Counted from the first letter of the stretch, positions 1 to 12,300 are shown. The stretch: 64,000 bases of DNA from Bilabrum cf. latius (GCA_965178125.1 OZ237745.1:992001-1056000); one strand, 5' to 3'. Numbers and translations are program-made. Notes: generated by a model not told the origin, from the letters alone.

Positions 1-552
1 CACCTTCGCGAGGAATGACTTGGGGTTGGACACACCGTACTTGACGTCGCGCACGGAGCTCAGGTCTGCGCCCTGGAAGATGCCGCGGCTGTCTTGCTTG
101 GCCTGTGCGCTCAAACGTTCCAGTTCTTCGTAGTTGTAAGCTTTCCCAAATCGAGTCGCGGATTCGCCGTCGACGTGGGCCCAACCATGCTCGGCAACAA
201 GCTCGCCAACGTTGCGGTCGCCCAGGTGCACGGCCGCAAACTCGCGCTACTTCGATGCATCACGGCCTCTAGAATACTCTAACTGAAATCGTACCTTCTT
301 GCCGATGAGAAGCCTCCGCAGGAACTCGCGAGATGGCCAAGCAAAGGCCTCATCGTCAGTCTCGCTATGAAAAGCTAGGCGAGGTGCGGACAAGGAGGAT
401 AGGTTCAGCTTCTTCATTGGAGGCCGTCCACGAGTATCATCACCCATTACGATGATCGTGTCCCCAGACAAAACCTCAACAACAGTGCCGGGCTTCCCGA
501 GATCCGACGCTGCGCAACGTGCCGAAAGAATCAAGAGCATATTTCGACCCAT
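1..552 (-). CDS. SND1: Tudor-SN (SND1-like) N-terminus, partial at left edge
   Basis: This is the N-terminal part of a Tudor staphylococcal-nuclease protein, an RNA-binding, cytoplasmic multi-SNase scaffold in animals and plants. The first SNase-like repeat is readable: GTVVEVLSGDTIIV, then a Gly/Pro-rich linker, then AWPSREFLRRLLIGKKVRF and GDRNVGELVAEHGWAHV, ending with a stretch that aligns with the human repeat up to the IRDLKY region (here VRDVKYGVSNPKSFLAK). A TAG at 247-249 lies inside the domain between DASK and REFAAVHL; the frame and the homology continue unbroken past it, so it is read as sense. I chose the ATG at 552 (MGRNMLL), just upstream of the domain; an in-frame ATG at 627 would add 25 residues. 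The gene continues beyond position 1. It is divergent from the PPP1R11-like gene, with 208 bp between the starts. Family assignment is firm; the exact start is not. Confidence 0.85.
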
Positions 553-760
553 GAAACACAGGAATGAAAGATTGAGCGAATCAACAAACAAATATACATC
601 AACTATCGGGCAGAGCCACTCACCCATGGCTCAGAAGGCTGTCAGAGTGACTATTATTTCCCGAGCGGTGGCACAAAATCGGATCAGGGTGATATTTATA
701 CCGTGCACTTTTGCGAGTTGCATTTTTGAGCTGCAGCAATTCATACGGCTTTTGTCGGTG

Positions 761-1351
761 ATGGATCCTGTTGGTGGAAGTTTATCATATTATGGCGTGA
801 AATCATAGCTACATACGACAACTTCTGTGATTGGAGAAGAAGATAGAGCATCTGGTACGGTAGAACGAACTTATCGACTGCACCTCAGACCACAGCGACA
901 TGTTCGTTGGACTGGAGATGTTGTTGACAACGAGCACCTAGACAAGAAGAAGTCAAATGTATGTTGCATTTATCATCCACCGAAACGATGGGACGAGAGC
1001 AGTTCTGACAGCGACAGCTCCAGCGGAGACACTGCCCGGAGAGTATCTGCTAGGCGACGCTATCAGAGACAGCGACGATTGTCTTCGGAATCCAGCAATT
1101 CCTCATCAGATGATCGGAGAATCGTAGTTTCTCGTGCAGCGAGTGATCCGATGAACTCAAGCTCGGGCCCAACTTTGGGCGTGGCAAGCTCGGACCCTTC
1201 AACACGCGCGCAGGAGCGGTCCTCTGGCTTTGCCCAATGTGCCAGCTCGAAATCTCCAGTTGCAGAGCAATTTGGTGCATTGGTTGCAAAACCTTCTGCC
1301 GATTAGGCCGGTGTCCGTGCATCGCGGGATGGAGCCGGTGGAGGCACGTGA
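761..1351 (+). CDS. PPP1R11: Protein phosphatase 1 inhibitor-3 (PPP1R11/Ypi1 family)
   Basis: Predicted 196-aa, largely disordered PP1 regulator. The family signature is clear: a basic Val-x-Trp docking motif in [19 protein letters not shown], followed by the Cys-rich [20 protein letters not shown]. In the animal and yeast proteins these parts bind PP1 through the RVxF-type and CCIY elements. Before the motif lies [20 protein letters not shown], matching the Thr-rich acidic N-terminus of the family. The tail is Ser/Asp-rich and then Arg-rich. The ATG at 761 is the first start compatible with this frame. Two in-frame TAG codons (806-808 and 1304-1306) are read as Gln and the gene stops at TGA 1349-1351. 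The second TAG is close to the end, so a product stopping there cannot be excluded from sequence alone. Confidence 0.85.
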
Positions 1352-2795
1352 CGTGCAGACTGTAGTAGTCTACTTGGTTGGGTTCTCTGGCTTGCTGTGC
1401 AGTATCCTTTAGTTCTTTAGTTGGACCAGGCAGGATGGACTCTGCGTAGAGTTGCTCGCAGGTGGACAGCTTAATTTGCGGTCTGACTGCGATGGGCCAC
1501 AGGTCAAGCAGTCACGAAAGGGGTAGGAACTGCATTGAATGGGACTCACGCATGAGCGCGTGAGCCAGATGGTGACGTGGATAGCATAGATATCCGTCTA
1601 GACTCATGCGATGGAATTCGCCCGTGTATCATGCTGGGGAAACTGGGAACACCAGTGGGCTCAAGACAGGCCTGCTGCCGGCGAGGTGCCCGTAATGAAT
1701 GCCGCCGGCGAGAACTAATGCATTGAAGCCAGCACACCTTGTATTCCACCGTGGCTGGACATATACAAGCTTGTGTCGCTAGGCTCCAATAAGCTCAGCA
1801 TTAGGAAGACCGCGAACGAGCGAACGAATCTTGATTTTCGGGCAATCTGTGCGCTGTGTGGAGGTGGCTTCGATGCTAGCGTCCGAGTCCGCGATTGCCC
1901 AGCAATTGCTGGAGTCCACAACCCATGCGTGCCTCCCATTCTCATGGGTGGTTGGTGCGGGTAAAAAAGATCAGGGTGGCACCGATTCCCTGTTGATTTG
2001 TGTATGCGACCCTATCTTGACATGGGCCTGTGGAGTCAGCACCCGATCGTGGCATCAAAGGGCAGGAAGAATGGATGGGCCATTGGAGCCGTCGGTTGGC
2101 ATCGACACCCAGAGGGGTACACCCTCGGGCGAATGTGGTGGCAGGGCGATGACGAGGTTGGTAAGGATGATATAAATTATGATGTTAGCGGTTGTAGGTG
2201 GTCACTGTGTACCGGTGCCCGGATCCTCTGGGCGTGGAGGGCTCTGGGCAAGTGCGTGTGACAGCTGCGGCTGGATGCCCGTGAGCTATTCAGCAAGGTC
2301 GAAGCACACTGGATAAAGGTGGTCTGTGTGGCTCTGGATGGCTGCGCGGGGTTCGTGGAGCAGGTGTGGGTGCCTACTGTAAGGAGAGGAGGAATGGGGG
2401 TGGTGAGAAGGATGATGAGGGGTTGTGGGAGGAGCTCGCCCTGCCCCTGTGCATGCTGACGGACGTGCTTATCGAGTGCTTGGAGCCAGACGCTATCGCG
2501 TTCCGCGCGAGCGATCGAGAGCTAGGGGCAATACTCACCAAACGAATGCAAGCACACATGTAGTTTAGAATATAACGAGACAAGTCGGAAGCGCATTTTT
2601 TATGTGGGTGCCCGACTGATGGATGGACTGCGTAGCGTGCAAAGCCGGGGAGAGGGCTGTGTATGCATGCGGGAATATGACAAGAGGGATGCCGCGGAGC
2701 GGTGGAGGCAGGGGATGGAGGCCAGGAGGGATGCGGGGTGCATCGTCTGGTGCGCGAGGGACGGGAGGCCCATCTGAGAGCTGGAGCGGCGGCTG
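1352..2795. other. Unassigned region between PPP1R11 and the R1 repeat
   Basis: I find no recognisable gene or RNA here. Short frames exist on both strands, but none shows a family motif. The only segment with independent support is 2455-2530, which has a relative at 15.9 kb and is listed separately. Confidence 0.4.
2366..2563 (+). CDS. Short hypothetical ORF carrying an ECLEPDA-type motif
   Basis: A 65-residue frame contains DVLIECLEPDAIAFRASDRE. A closely related peptide, DVFSECLEPDAVAFRTSDRE, is encoded on the opposite strand at about 15.9 kb. The two stretches of DNA are alignable, and the differences mostly keep the protein frame (I/V, A/T), which argues that this peptide is or was translated. 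Upstream similarity extends to a Gly-Leu-x-Glu-Glu-Leu stretch, where the second copy is shifted by an indel. The initiation codon used for the 65-residue frame is GTG, so the true start, or an upstream exon, is unknown. I recognise no family. It may be a small gene or a relic of a longer one. Confidence 0.35.
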   Translation: MGAYCKERRNGGGEKDDEGLWEELALPLCMLTDVLIECLEPDAIAFRASDRELGAILTKRMQAHM

Positions 2796-3042
2796 GTGTG
2801 GGGGGCCTTCAACACCGGGAAGAGCCACTCCACCTCGGCACTTGAGAGCGGCTGCATTAGGACGAACCGAGCCATCTTGATTGCCGTCTGCATATTGCTG
2901 GCATTCTGCTTTAAGATTCTTCGCCCTACCTTGCCTGCTACTAGAATTGGCCCTGCTGAAGCACCACTTTTCTTTCGAGATGACGCCGCGATCACTGCCG
3001 ACACAAGCCGCCCGGCCTCCGGCCACATTCCGAACGGGTCAT
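2796..3042 (+). other. Coding-like segment with one membrane helix, cut by R1
   Basis: This frame reads like the N-terminus of a type II membrane protein: about 20 polar residues, a hydrophobic run AILIAVCILLAFCFKIL, then a Ser/Ala/Pro-rich stem. The frame then enters the R1 repeat at about 3043 and loses protein character. It could be a first exon or a gene disrupted by the repeat. The opposite strand also has an open frame over the same DNA (2600-3349, ending TAA), so strand assignment is uncertain. Confidence 0.25.
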
Positions 3043-3275
3043 CGTGCCCGAGCCGAATAAAAGGAAACCCTAGGCTCGGGCGGAGACCGCCCCTGCCCGA
3101 GCCCATCGTTCGGCTCGGGCGCAGGTGCTCGGCGCTCGAGCTTGACATTCCGCTCGGGCGCGATCGCTGAAATCGCGGCAAATCCAGTTTAAATATATAA
3201 TTATTCGGCTTGGGCAAAGTTGCTTTTTGCCCGAGCCAAACTTTCGGCTCGGGCAGGGGCGCTCGCCAGCGGGGG
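3043..3275 (+). repeat. R element copy 1 (GGCTCGGG-rich structured repeat)
   Basis: The first of three copies in the window; the others are at 37893-38156 (inverted) and 39397-39645. The copies share an A-rich edge followed by ACCCTAGGCTCGGGCGG, many short inverted GGCTCGGG/CCCGAGCC motifs, the block GCGATCGCTGAAATCGCGGC and an AT-rich core around GTTTAAATAT. This copy lacks about 25 bp near its right end compared with the third. Its AT-rich core (about 3188-3205) lies about 170 bp upstream of the start of lectin gene A and could act as a promoter, but I have no evidence that it does. Confidence 0.8.
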
Positions 3276-3372
3276 CCCCCCCCTTCAAGTTGGCGGCTCG
3301 GCGGGGGTCTGTCTGCCCCGCCCCCCCGCCGGAGTCTGCGGGTGTGCATTTATATTCTATCCTTGCGATATA

Positions 3373-6300
3373 ATGATGCTCAAGATCCCATGCATTGTAT
3401 TGTCTGTCATTGTGGTTCTCTATGCTGCGGATGGACTGCGGATTGGTCCCTCTGATCAAGCAGTGATAGAGCCCCACAAAGAAGAAGCCAGCGTGAGCAG
3501 AGCAGCTCTGTCCTCCAACCTGCGAAGGCGGCTCCGTGGGCAGACAGGCAAAAGCCACCATGGATCATTTGTCCAAATGGATGGAAGTCATGCAGACGGA
3601 TGCACGCTCGCCGCCCTGGAGCTGTGCGACGCCGCCGGGGGAGGTGGCTCAGTGGGGCATCAACTCCATCCCGGCCAGGTGCTACTCGCTGGGCAGGTAC
3701 TGCAGCGGTCTAGCTAGTACAAATCTGATAATATAGTTAGGGGTCCGCTGGGGATCCCACTATTTTCGTTTGGACAGTCCAACGAATTTGTCATTCGTCT
3801 CATCGTCAATTTCGAAGGACAGCTCCAGCTTCTGGAAGTGAGAGCAACCCACGATGAAACCCAGCACTAGAAAACTTTGCTATGTTGCTACATATCCGTG
3901 TATCCCCACCCTCCCTCTTGACCACCCCAGGGAAAGAAGGGGACGGCCGATTTTAGGCCGTTCTGGACTGCAGACCTCGAGCGCAGCCTCGGGAGCTTTT
4001 GTGCGCCAAGCGATGTGGGACTTGTATTTACAGAAGCTGGCGACCTTATCCTAGCCGTGGCCTTGCCGGAGGGAGGCTGCAACATCGGCAACTTTTTCGA
4101 TCAAGGAATGCATGCCAAGCTTGCGTCGTTCGTGACCCACCCCAAGGAGCGGATCCAGGCCCTGGCCACCGCTTCCAAGGAGGGCCGCCTGCAGGTCCTT
4201 TGGAGCCGCAGCTTTGCTTACTTGGGCGGGTTCGAGGGAGCAGCCCCTGAGGACCTGCAGCTGGATCTGCGCGCCGACGGGAATCTGGTGGTCAGGTCCG
4301 GAAGCCTGGGCATCGAGCCCGTGTGGGAGACGGGGACACGAGTGCCCCATGAGTGGCTGCAGCTGCTCATGGATCTGGGCGACTTCGGCGACGCGGATGC
4401 GGGGAGTTGGGCCGAGGAAGAAAAGGATATGAACGGCTGGTGGCGATACGCCCAGATGCGACGCAACTACAAGTCCGATTTCTTCTCGACCACCTACATG
4501 GTGGACCAGGTGTTCCGGTCACGAGGTACACGGTATTGCGGTGCCGGAGATGTGATGGCCTGCACGGAGGCGGAGAGCGGGGGCGGGGTGCTGCGCCCCG
4601 GCTAGTTTCTCCGAGAGGGCGGCTCCTTGGGGAACAAGCTGCTGACCATGACGGTGCATGGGAACCTCCTCCAGGGCATCTTCAACTTTGCGGGATGGGC
4701 TGGGGGCGGGCTCACGGGGGAGGACATTACGATTCCCGTGCGCAAGGGGAAGCCATACCTCAATGCGGTCGAGGGACGCGTGTCCGTGCAGGAGGACGGC
4801 AACCTCGTGCTGTACTACCGGCAGACGTCATGCGAGGCTTGGTTTGACGAGGACGAGGACAAGTTCTATAAAAGCGAAATGTCCATCCCCGGAGGGGCCT
4901 ACGACTGTCGCAAGCCAGGGGTAATCTGCAAGTGCAGGGGTGACGAGGGCAGGGACTTGCTGGGGGAGCTTGATGGAGTGGGGTGGGCCGCGCTGTGGTC
5001 GTCTGACACCAACGTGTAGGATCCATCCAAGCGGAACGGCCCCTACGCTCTCTTGCTGTCGAGCGGCGGGGACCTGGAGCTGGTGGATGGAGATGCCAGG
5101 GCCACGTGGAGGGTGAGCACCGGGAATGCAGGCCCTATCCAGTGCGCGGTGGTGGCCGCTGTCAAGCGAATGCCTGGGCTCGAGGACTGGGACGATTCAC
5201 ATGTGAATCTAGCCGTGTACCGGAAGCATCCTCAGGCAACATTCGACCCCTGCTCGAAGAATTCTGCGGCGCTTCTCGTGACGTCTGGCGACGACTCGCT
5301 GGTGTGGTCCACTCTGACCACCCCAGATGACGACAAGCCTAGGCCTGGTCCGAAGGGCCACATGTTCAGCCGCTGGAGGGCTAGGCTTGACGATCCATTC
5401 CACGCCTTCTGCTCCACTGATATGCTGGAGAACTGCAAGGAGGTGCCAGAAGGGGCAGCCGAGATGCGCCCAGGACAGGTGCTGCGTGAAGGCAAGTCAC
5501 TCGAGGTGTCCCTGGGAAGGATGACCATGCAGGCCGATGGCAACCTAGTCATCGGCCTTGGGAGAGGCAAGGCCATCTGGGAGAGCTTCACGCACGGTGG
5601 CTACTTCCACGAGGACAAACAGCGGGTCAAGGAGCGCAACAAGGGGTAGAAGGGACCCTACGCCTTCGTGATGACGTCGCTAGCCGAGCTGGCGATAGTG
5701 GACGGCAGAGGAGAGATCCTCTGGTTCGTTGACAGCCTCAAGCTGTACACGACCCAAGTCCAACCGGATTCGATTTCCCTGATGGACAGGATCTTCTCTC
5801 CTCTTGTCACGGGGCTGGGGGATACGCTTTCGAGGGGTATGTTTGCCGACTCGTTCAATCCCGAGTCGGACCTTGTGGAAGCCGGGTGCATGGAGTTCGA
5901 CAGGTGGAAGCTCGTGCTACAAGGGGACGGCAACTTGGTGCTGTTGGCAAAGGGCTTGATCCCGCTCTTCAGGACCAACACGGGAAATTGGCATGCGGAG
6001 AGCGATGAGTGGCCGAAGGCTATCCTGTCCACCACCAACTTGTATGGCGACGGCTGGACGCGCTTCGACCCACGAACCGGCGACACATTCATGCAGAAAG
6101 CCAAATTTTGGAAGCAATTAATTACTGAGCTCGTGATGGATCTTGTAATGAGCATCTTCACTGGAGGAACGTGGGCACTCGCAAAGATCGCCGCCTAGCA
6201 AGGGGCCAAGGCAGCAGTGGCGTTTGCCAAGAATGCCATCAAGGCCAGCGTCAAGGCTGCCTTTCTGGCGGGCAAGTCTCTCGTGGTCGGCGCATACAAG

Positions 6301-9300
6301 CTAGGCGCCGCGTCTATCAAAGGGCTGGCGAAGTTGGGGTTAGCCTTGCCCACGGCCATGGTCAAGTCTGCCAAGTACCTGAAGCGGGTGGGCCTCCGTG
6401 GCCTGCTGAAGGACACCAAAGATATAGGTATACGGCTGATTGCCATGGGAAAGAAGGGGGTCGTTGCGTTGAAGGGAGGGCTCAAGCAGCTTACTGTCAA
6501 GGCTGGCAAGAACACAGCAGCGTGGAAAACCTCGATCAAGGCCGCCATTGGCAGGGCTGTCAAGATGAACGCGCGCGCTTTCGGCAAAGCCGTGGGCAAG
6601 TACTTGTTGTCCGTGGTCTTCAAGCTGTTAAAGGTGACGTTTAAGGTCAAGTGGTTGATCATCAAGACGCCCTTTAAGCTCGCAAGGCACCTGACAAAGG
6701 GGACGTTCAAATGGCTCAAGTCAGTGATCATGGACATTCCTGATGTCATCAGGGGCATTAAGCTGCTGCTGCAATACGGGGGGGACCAGGCCCTCGCCAA
6801 GATCGGGGTGAAGATCGCAGGGAAGGAGGTCACGCAGGAGGCTCTATAGAGGTCCATCTCGGCGGCCGTGAAGCGGGCCGCAACCAATAGCGTCAAGCGT
6901 TCAGCCATTCGCACGGGCGCCAAGTAGTCTCTCCTAGAAGCTTTCGGTGAATTGGACGAATAGTTGGTCGAGACCTTGGAGCACTCAAGTGCGGAGGTCC
7001 TCGAGGCAGATAATGCCTTAACCAGCTCGGTGGAGAGACTGGATGCCAAGGACGGGTCCTACCACATCGATGACTTCACCGCGAGGAAGGGCTACACGGC
7101 CGCGGCTGGCTGGGATGGCGACGGCAATGATCTCCTAGATAGCCAGGACGCGGAGGACATGGAGCATGGGCCTGGCGTCGTTGATAAGGCCATGCAAAAG
7201 GTAGAGAAGGACCTCGACAAAGCCCTCATGAACATCACGGATCCGGCGGAGAGGGCCAAGTACGTCGAGCAGAAAGTGGCAGAGGCCGTGAGCAACTTCG
7301 ACACACCCGAGATGAAGCAAACATTGCCTAGACTGGCCGGCTGGGACGATCTGCGGAAGAGCATGGGCAGCGAGGGCTACCTGCAGATGCTTCGGCGAAT
7401 GCTTGACGAAAAACCGAGCGAGCTGCTCAAAGCCATTGCTGCTTTCGATGATGTGCCAGGCGAGTCGGTGATCGACGTCATAGTGGGAGTCGCCAAGGCC
7501 GCCCCGCCCAGGGATATCGAGAGGATCACACAGGAGCTGCGATCGAAGCTTGTCGCACTTGCGCTTGACAGAGTCATCAAGAATGCGGCTCTACGCCCTG
7601 GAGGGCCCCTGGAAGATTCCATCATAACCTTCCTTGGCCGTTCTGGCGTGCTGGACGGGGTTGTATCGACACTGGCCGAAGGTGGCCCAGCTGCAACGAA
7701 GCTGAATGCGGGCCTACAGCTGGAAAGCAAGATCAAGACCATCGTGGATCAGATGCTGCAGCCAGAAGCCAATCTTGAGCAGCTCAGCTCGGTTTACGTT
7801 CACCTTGATGACTCAATAGGGGTGTATCATGGCCAATCGAACGTGCTGCAAGAAGCGCGCAAAGCCTTAGCGATGGTGCTAGACCCTGCGAATCCCGACA
7901 GCCTTGTCCCTGCGTAGGCAATCGTAGATGCTGTGGCCCGCGACAAGAATGAAATGCTTGCGAGGCTACTTGACGGCAGTGACGTGGATGGAAGTCTGTA
8001 TTATCGCCTCGTGGAAGTCAAGAAAGCATAGCCTAGCCTCAATACGGGTGCCATTGGCGGCATGCTAGAGTCCCCATCGAACATGGATGCCGCATCGCTG
8101 TGGCAGCAGCTAAAGCCACGACAGTGGCACCGCAATACTGCGATTTCGGAGCTTGACGGCGGCGCTCGCATGAAGTCTGTCCTATTGGAGATGCTTGCCC
8201 GAATCGACAAGAATAAGCCACCGGTGGGACGTGCCATTCAAGAGGAGGTTCTGCTGGCGATGCACAAGGCCACCGAGACGACAAGGTCCGTGATGGATGA
8301 GCTGCTGGAGAGGGGTGCGACTACCTCGAAACAGATCAAGAAGATGATCGCTAGGGTGACGGGTATGGACAAGTCGAGCAGTGCCATGGCGGTGGGAGAG
8401 GCTCGCGCAAGGGCCGAGCTGCTGGAGGCGATGGTGGCCCCCAAGGGATTGCCTTTCTCGGACCTCCTCCGGCAGGCCGGCATCTCCACCAAACGTGCCC
8501 GCAAGAAGTGGCTGCAGGCTTGGCGCAAGACTGTCAAGGCCAGCCCACAGGTGCATCTGGACGTCATGCTAGATGCCAGCCGGCGCGGCATGTATCGTGA
8601 CGCGATGAAGGCAAACAGCTGGTTCTGGTGGCTGACAGGCAAGGGCAAGTGGGCCAAAGAGCAGCAGCAGGCACTCGCCTTCGTGAAAGTTCTACCGACG
8701 GACGAAATCCACGTCTTGATGAGACGAGTCACAGGGGGCGGACTCGGTGACCTGGAAGAGTTGGTGGGCAGGGATGCCGCTAGAGAGCTGCAGGACTTCT
8801 ACCAATCGGGCATTCCAAATAGTGCAGTCGATGGTGCCACGCAAGGCAGCAAAGATGTGAAGACGACGCTGGACGATGCTGCTCTGTACACTGGCGTGGA
8901 CCGGTACCGCGACATTGACATCATGCCACAGGCGGTCGAGAGCGAAGAACTGCGCTAGGGGATGCTGGATGGAATGAAGCCTGCCGGTCTCATCAAGAAG
9001 TCCGTCCTGCCATCACGAGATCCCATCGGCTCGAGCGCCAAGTCAAAGGCGCTTTCGGGGCTGTCGACGAGGAAGTGGGCGGGGGCATCGGATGAGGTGA
9101 TGGAGTGTCGCCGGGCTCTCCGCAAGGGTGTAGAGCAAGACTTTGTTGGCGGGTACTTTCCCACGTTCGAGGTAAGGGATGTGTATTCGTCAGGCAGACA
9201 GGGGCCGGCCGCCAGCATGAGCAAGCTTGAGGTTGCTAGCGTCCTGCAGGGCCTGCCAGAAAGTGTGAAGGAGAAGGTGGCAGGCAAGCTTGTGTCCCGT

Positions 9301-12300
9301 CGCCCCGTGCTGCCCCAGTCGGAGCTGGACTCGCTGGCCTTCCGGCAGAAGCAGATCAATCTCGTGGTGGATCGCGTGACCGCTAACCCCGAGGTTGCGG
9401 CCTCGGATCTCGTGGGGGAGTACAAGGCTCTCATTCCCGCTGACCACCCGGTGCTTCACTTGTCCAAGAGGGCCGATGGGTCGAGTGTATCGGAGAGCGT
9501 CTTTTCGGACTCTGTCTTGGAGGAGCAGATCGACAGGCTCAAGGAAGGAATCAAGGACGGGACCGTCAAGAGGGTGGACGACTCGGCCCCCAAGAACCCC
9601 GCCCTCATGACCCGCAAGGAGCTGGTGACCAAGGATGGCTCTCTCACAGCGTTGGCGTAGCAGGGTCTGGAGCACTACGACAGCATGCCTTCGTCGTTCC
9701 GCTTCAGCGACGAGTTGTGCTAGCTGGTGGGCAAGAAGGACGAGATGGAGCTGCTCACGTCTCTGGCGGATCCCGTTCAGCTGATGAGGACGAAGACGAA
9801 GCGGGACCTTGGGCTGGTGGGCCCCGATAGCATGGTCGCCGAAGGGCTTGGGTCCTAGCTGCTGCGAGACGACGATTTCATGGGGGCCATGCGATCCTCG
9901 GACCTGCTGGCTTCATACCTGAAGAAGAACCAGCTGGACGAGAAGATGACCAGGCTGGACCTTTGGACCACGAAGGCGCACGGAGGTGTGGCACCAAAGG
10001 ACGCTACCACGCTGGCCAACATGGACCGGGCCATCGACGATGCTGTGGTGGCCCACAGCCGGTCTCGCGGCGTCATGACGAAGCAGCAGGCTGAGTACGT
10101 GCTCGCCCGCCCTCAGCCACCACTTTCGGCAGAGACGGGCAAGATCGACAGTGCGGCGAAGATGGACATCAAGACCCTGGACCGGCTGTTTGACCCGAGC
10201 GACCCCCTGTGCCTGACGAACGGGCAGACCGACCGCATCCTGGGGCGCTTGGCGCAGACGAGGTGGCAGATGGTGCACGACATCAAGAATACGAAGAGCA
10301 TGCAATCATCGATGCAGGAGGCCGCGAAGCTGTTGGGGGATGCGCAGGGCAAGAAGCTGAAGAGTGTGGTAGACAAGCTGCGCGTCGAGGAGGTGCGGGG
10401 TCGCGGCAACTGCTACTTCGACAGCGTGCTGCGGCAGACGCCCGAGATCAAGGATGCCGCGAGCCTTCGCCGCAAGTTCGGGGAGAAGCTCGAGGGCATG
10501 GACGTATCGTTTACCTCGAAGGGGGGTGTTGATTTGTCGGAAGGCGATGCTGCGTCGTACATGCTCACCGCGGACAGAGAGGGCATGAATACAAGCGTGA
10601 AGGAATCCAACCATGCCATGGTGGAAGCACTGGATCGGCCGATCATCTACGTCAACAACAAGGCGGATTGGGAGATAGAAGTAGCTCCCGTGTAGCATTT
10701 CACCAACCTTGAGGTCAAGGGCAAGAAGCCCGTGGTGATCTATCTCAAGCCTGGCCACGCGATGGCCTTCGACCCGGACACAATCTCGGACGAAGCCGTA
10801 GACCAGCTGATTGCCGCGGCCGAAGACCTGAAGAAGACGTGGATCCCCCAGAAGCAGTACGAGAAGTACGAGAAGGGGAAGAAAGGCGAAGTGCTAGTGC
10901 AGATAGGCGAAGGCTCTGTGCTGCTGCAGCTGCAGCATTCCCGGCGGTCCATGAATAGATATGCCCTTCGGCATGCACGGCTGCATGGGACCTCCAGCAC
11001 GAAGCATGGTCCCGGCTCCCCAGGTGGCGTCAGTACCCGCACGTGCCCCAACATCGCAGCCGCATTCATGGATCGTGCACGATCCACAAAGGCAGCGATT
11101 GAGGCTCTGGTGACTAGCAGTGGGTCCGCAGAAGGGAAGCTGTCCCACGCAGAGAAATCCGCGCTTCGATCGAAACTCGAGGAGTTGGAGTCGGTGGACC
11201 CTGCCATTTCTGCCCTGTCATGCATCGAGACAGCCAAGGCCAATGCGAGCAAGTCGGGCCCAGCGGTTGCCGTAGATGAGCAAGGGATCATCAGGGAGTT
11301 CTTCGGCAGTGACAGCGCTCCAAGCATGGAGAGGCTTCGTGATGTGGGGAAGACGGCAAGCGTTCTCGGCCTAGCAGCTGTTCTCCCCGTCGGTGGGATG
11401 GAGCTGGCCGGGCTGGAGCACAAGGTGCTGGACCAGTATGTGGAGCTGATGGGGATGCAGGGTGTAGATATTCTCGGGTTTTCATCCGATAGCTGCGTCT
11501 AGACCATCATCTTGAGGCTGTCCAGTATTGCTTCCGTCCTGCGGCCGCAGGTGCCAGCCTACGTGGCGACGTACCGCTTCGGCGGCTCTGGAGCCTCTCT
11601 CAACGGGTCATTGTATGCAGATGTTGTGAGTGCGTCGGTCAAGGCTGGCAGGTCCGGGTGGGAGGAGCTCCAGCTGCAACGCGTAGCGCTGCTGACGTAG
11701 CTGGCAACACGCGTGGGAGCAGACGTGGGTCGCGTCACCGAGAAAATCAGCGGGTTGAAGCTGCCTGTCGCAGCAGTGATGCTGGCAGCATCTGAAGCGC
11801 GTGTGCGCGCCGAGGAGGACCGAGAGCGTGCGCTGCACCTAGTGGAAGGCATGGGCGTTGCCACGGAGGGCGCGGTGCTTGACCACGCGGAGTAGCTTGG
11901 TGTGCTGTTCGACGTGGCCGAGATTCTCGAAGCGGTCAGGGGGCTTCGAGGTGTGGGTCCCTTCCATGGGAGCGATATTGACTAGGGCCATGGATCATCA
12001 GCGCAGAATGATACCTGTAGCGGTGCTCCCGAGGTGGCAATCGCTGGGATGGGGATCAAGGACGCCAGCGAGATGTTCGAAGAGGCACTCTTTTCGGCGG
12101 ACAACAGCGAGGAGGACACTGGGTCAGACGGCAACTTGCTGGCACAGCAGGGTGGTCCGACCCCAGCTGTAGCCATTTTGCAAGGAGGGTATTCCCCGGA
12201 GACAGAAAGCAATCGAGACGTTGCTGTGGTGTAGCAGCGGCGTCGCGGTAGACAGCTGCTGAAGAGGATCGGCAAACTCCCCTCCAGCATTACCACCGCT

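Noticed and set aside
553-627. Start of the SND1-like gene at 627
   Set aside because: Possible but adds a hydrophobic stretch unlike Tudor-SN N-termini; the ATG at 552 is closer to the domain. Left open in the feature text.
3717-3736. A 20-nt intron (GTACAAATCT...AG) in gene A
   Set aside because: It restores the frame, but a 44-nt or 62-nt intron ending at 3740 does so too, and clearly supported introns here are 90-104 nt. I keep the intron but not the 20-nt boundary.
3893-3930. A 33/38-nt mini-intron starting at the later GTG in A/B
   Set aside because: The longer 93/98-nt intron with a GTGAGA donor gives a normal lectin repeat without an extra 30-residue insertion and matches intron sizes elsewhere.
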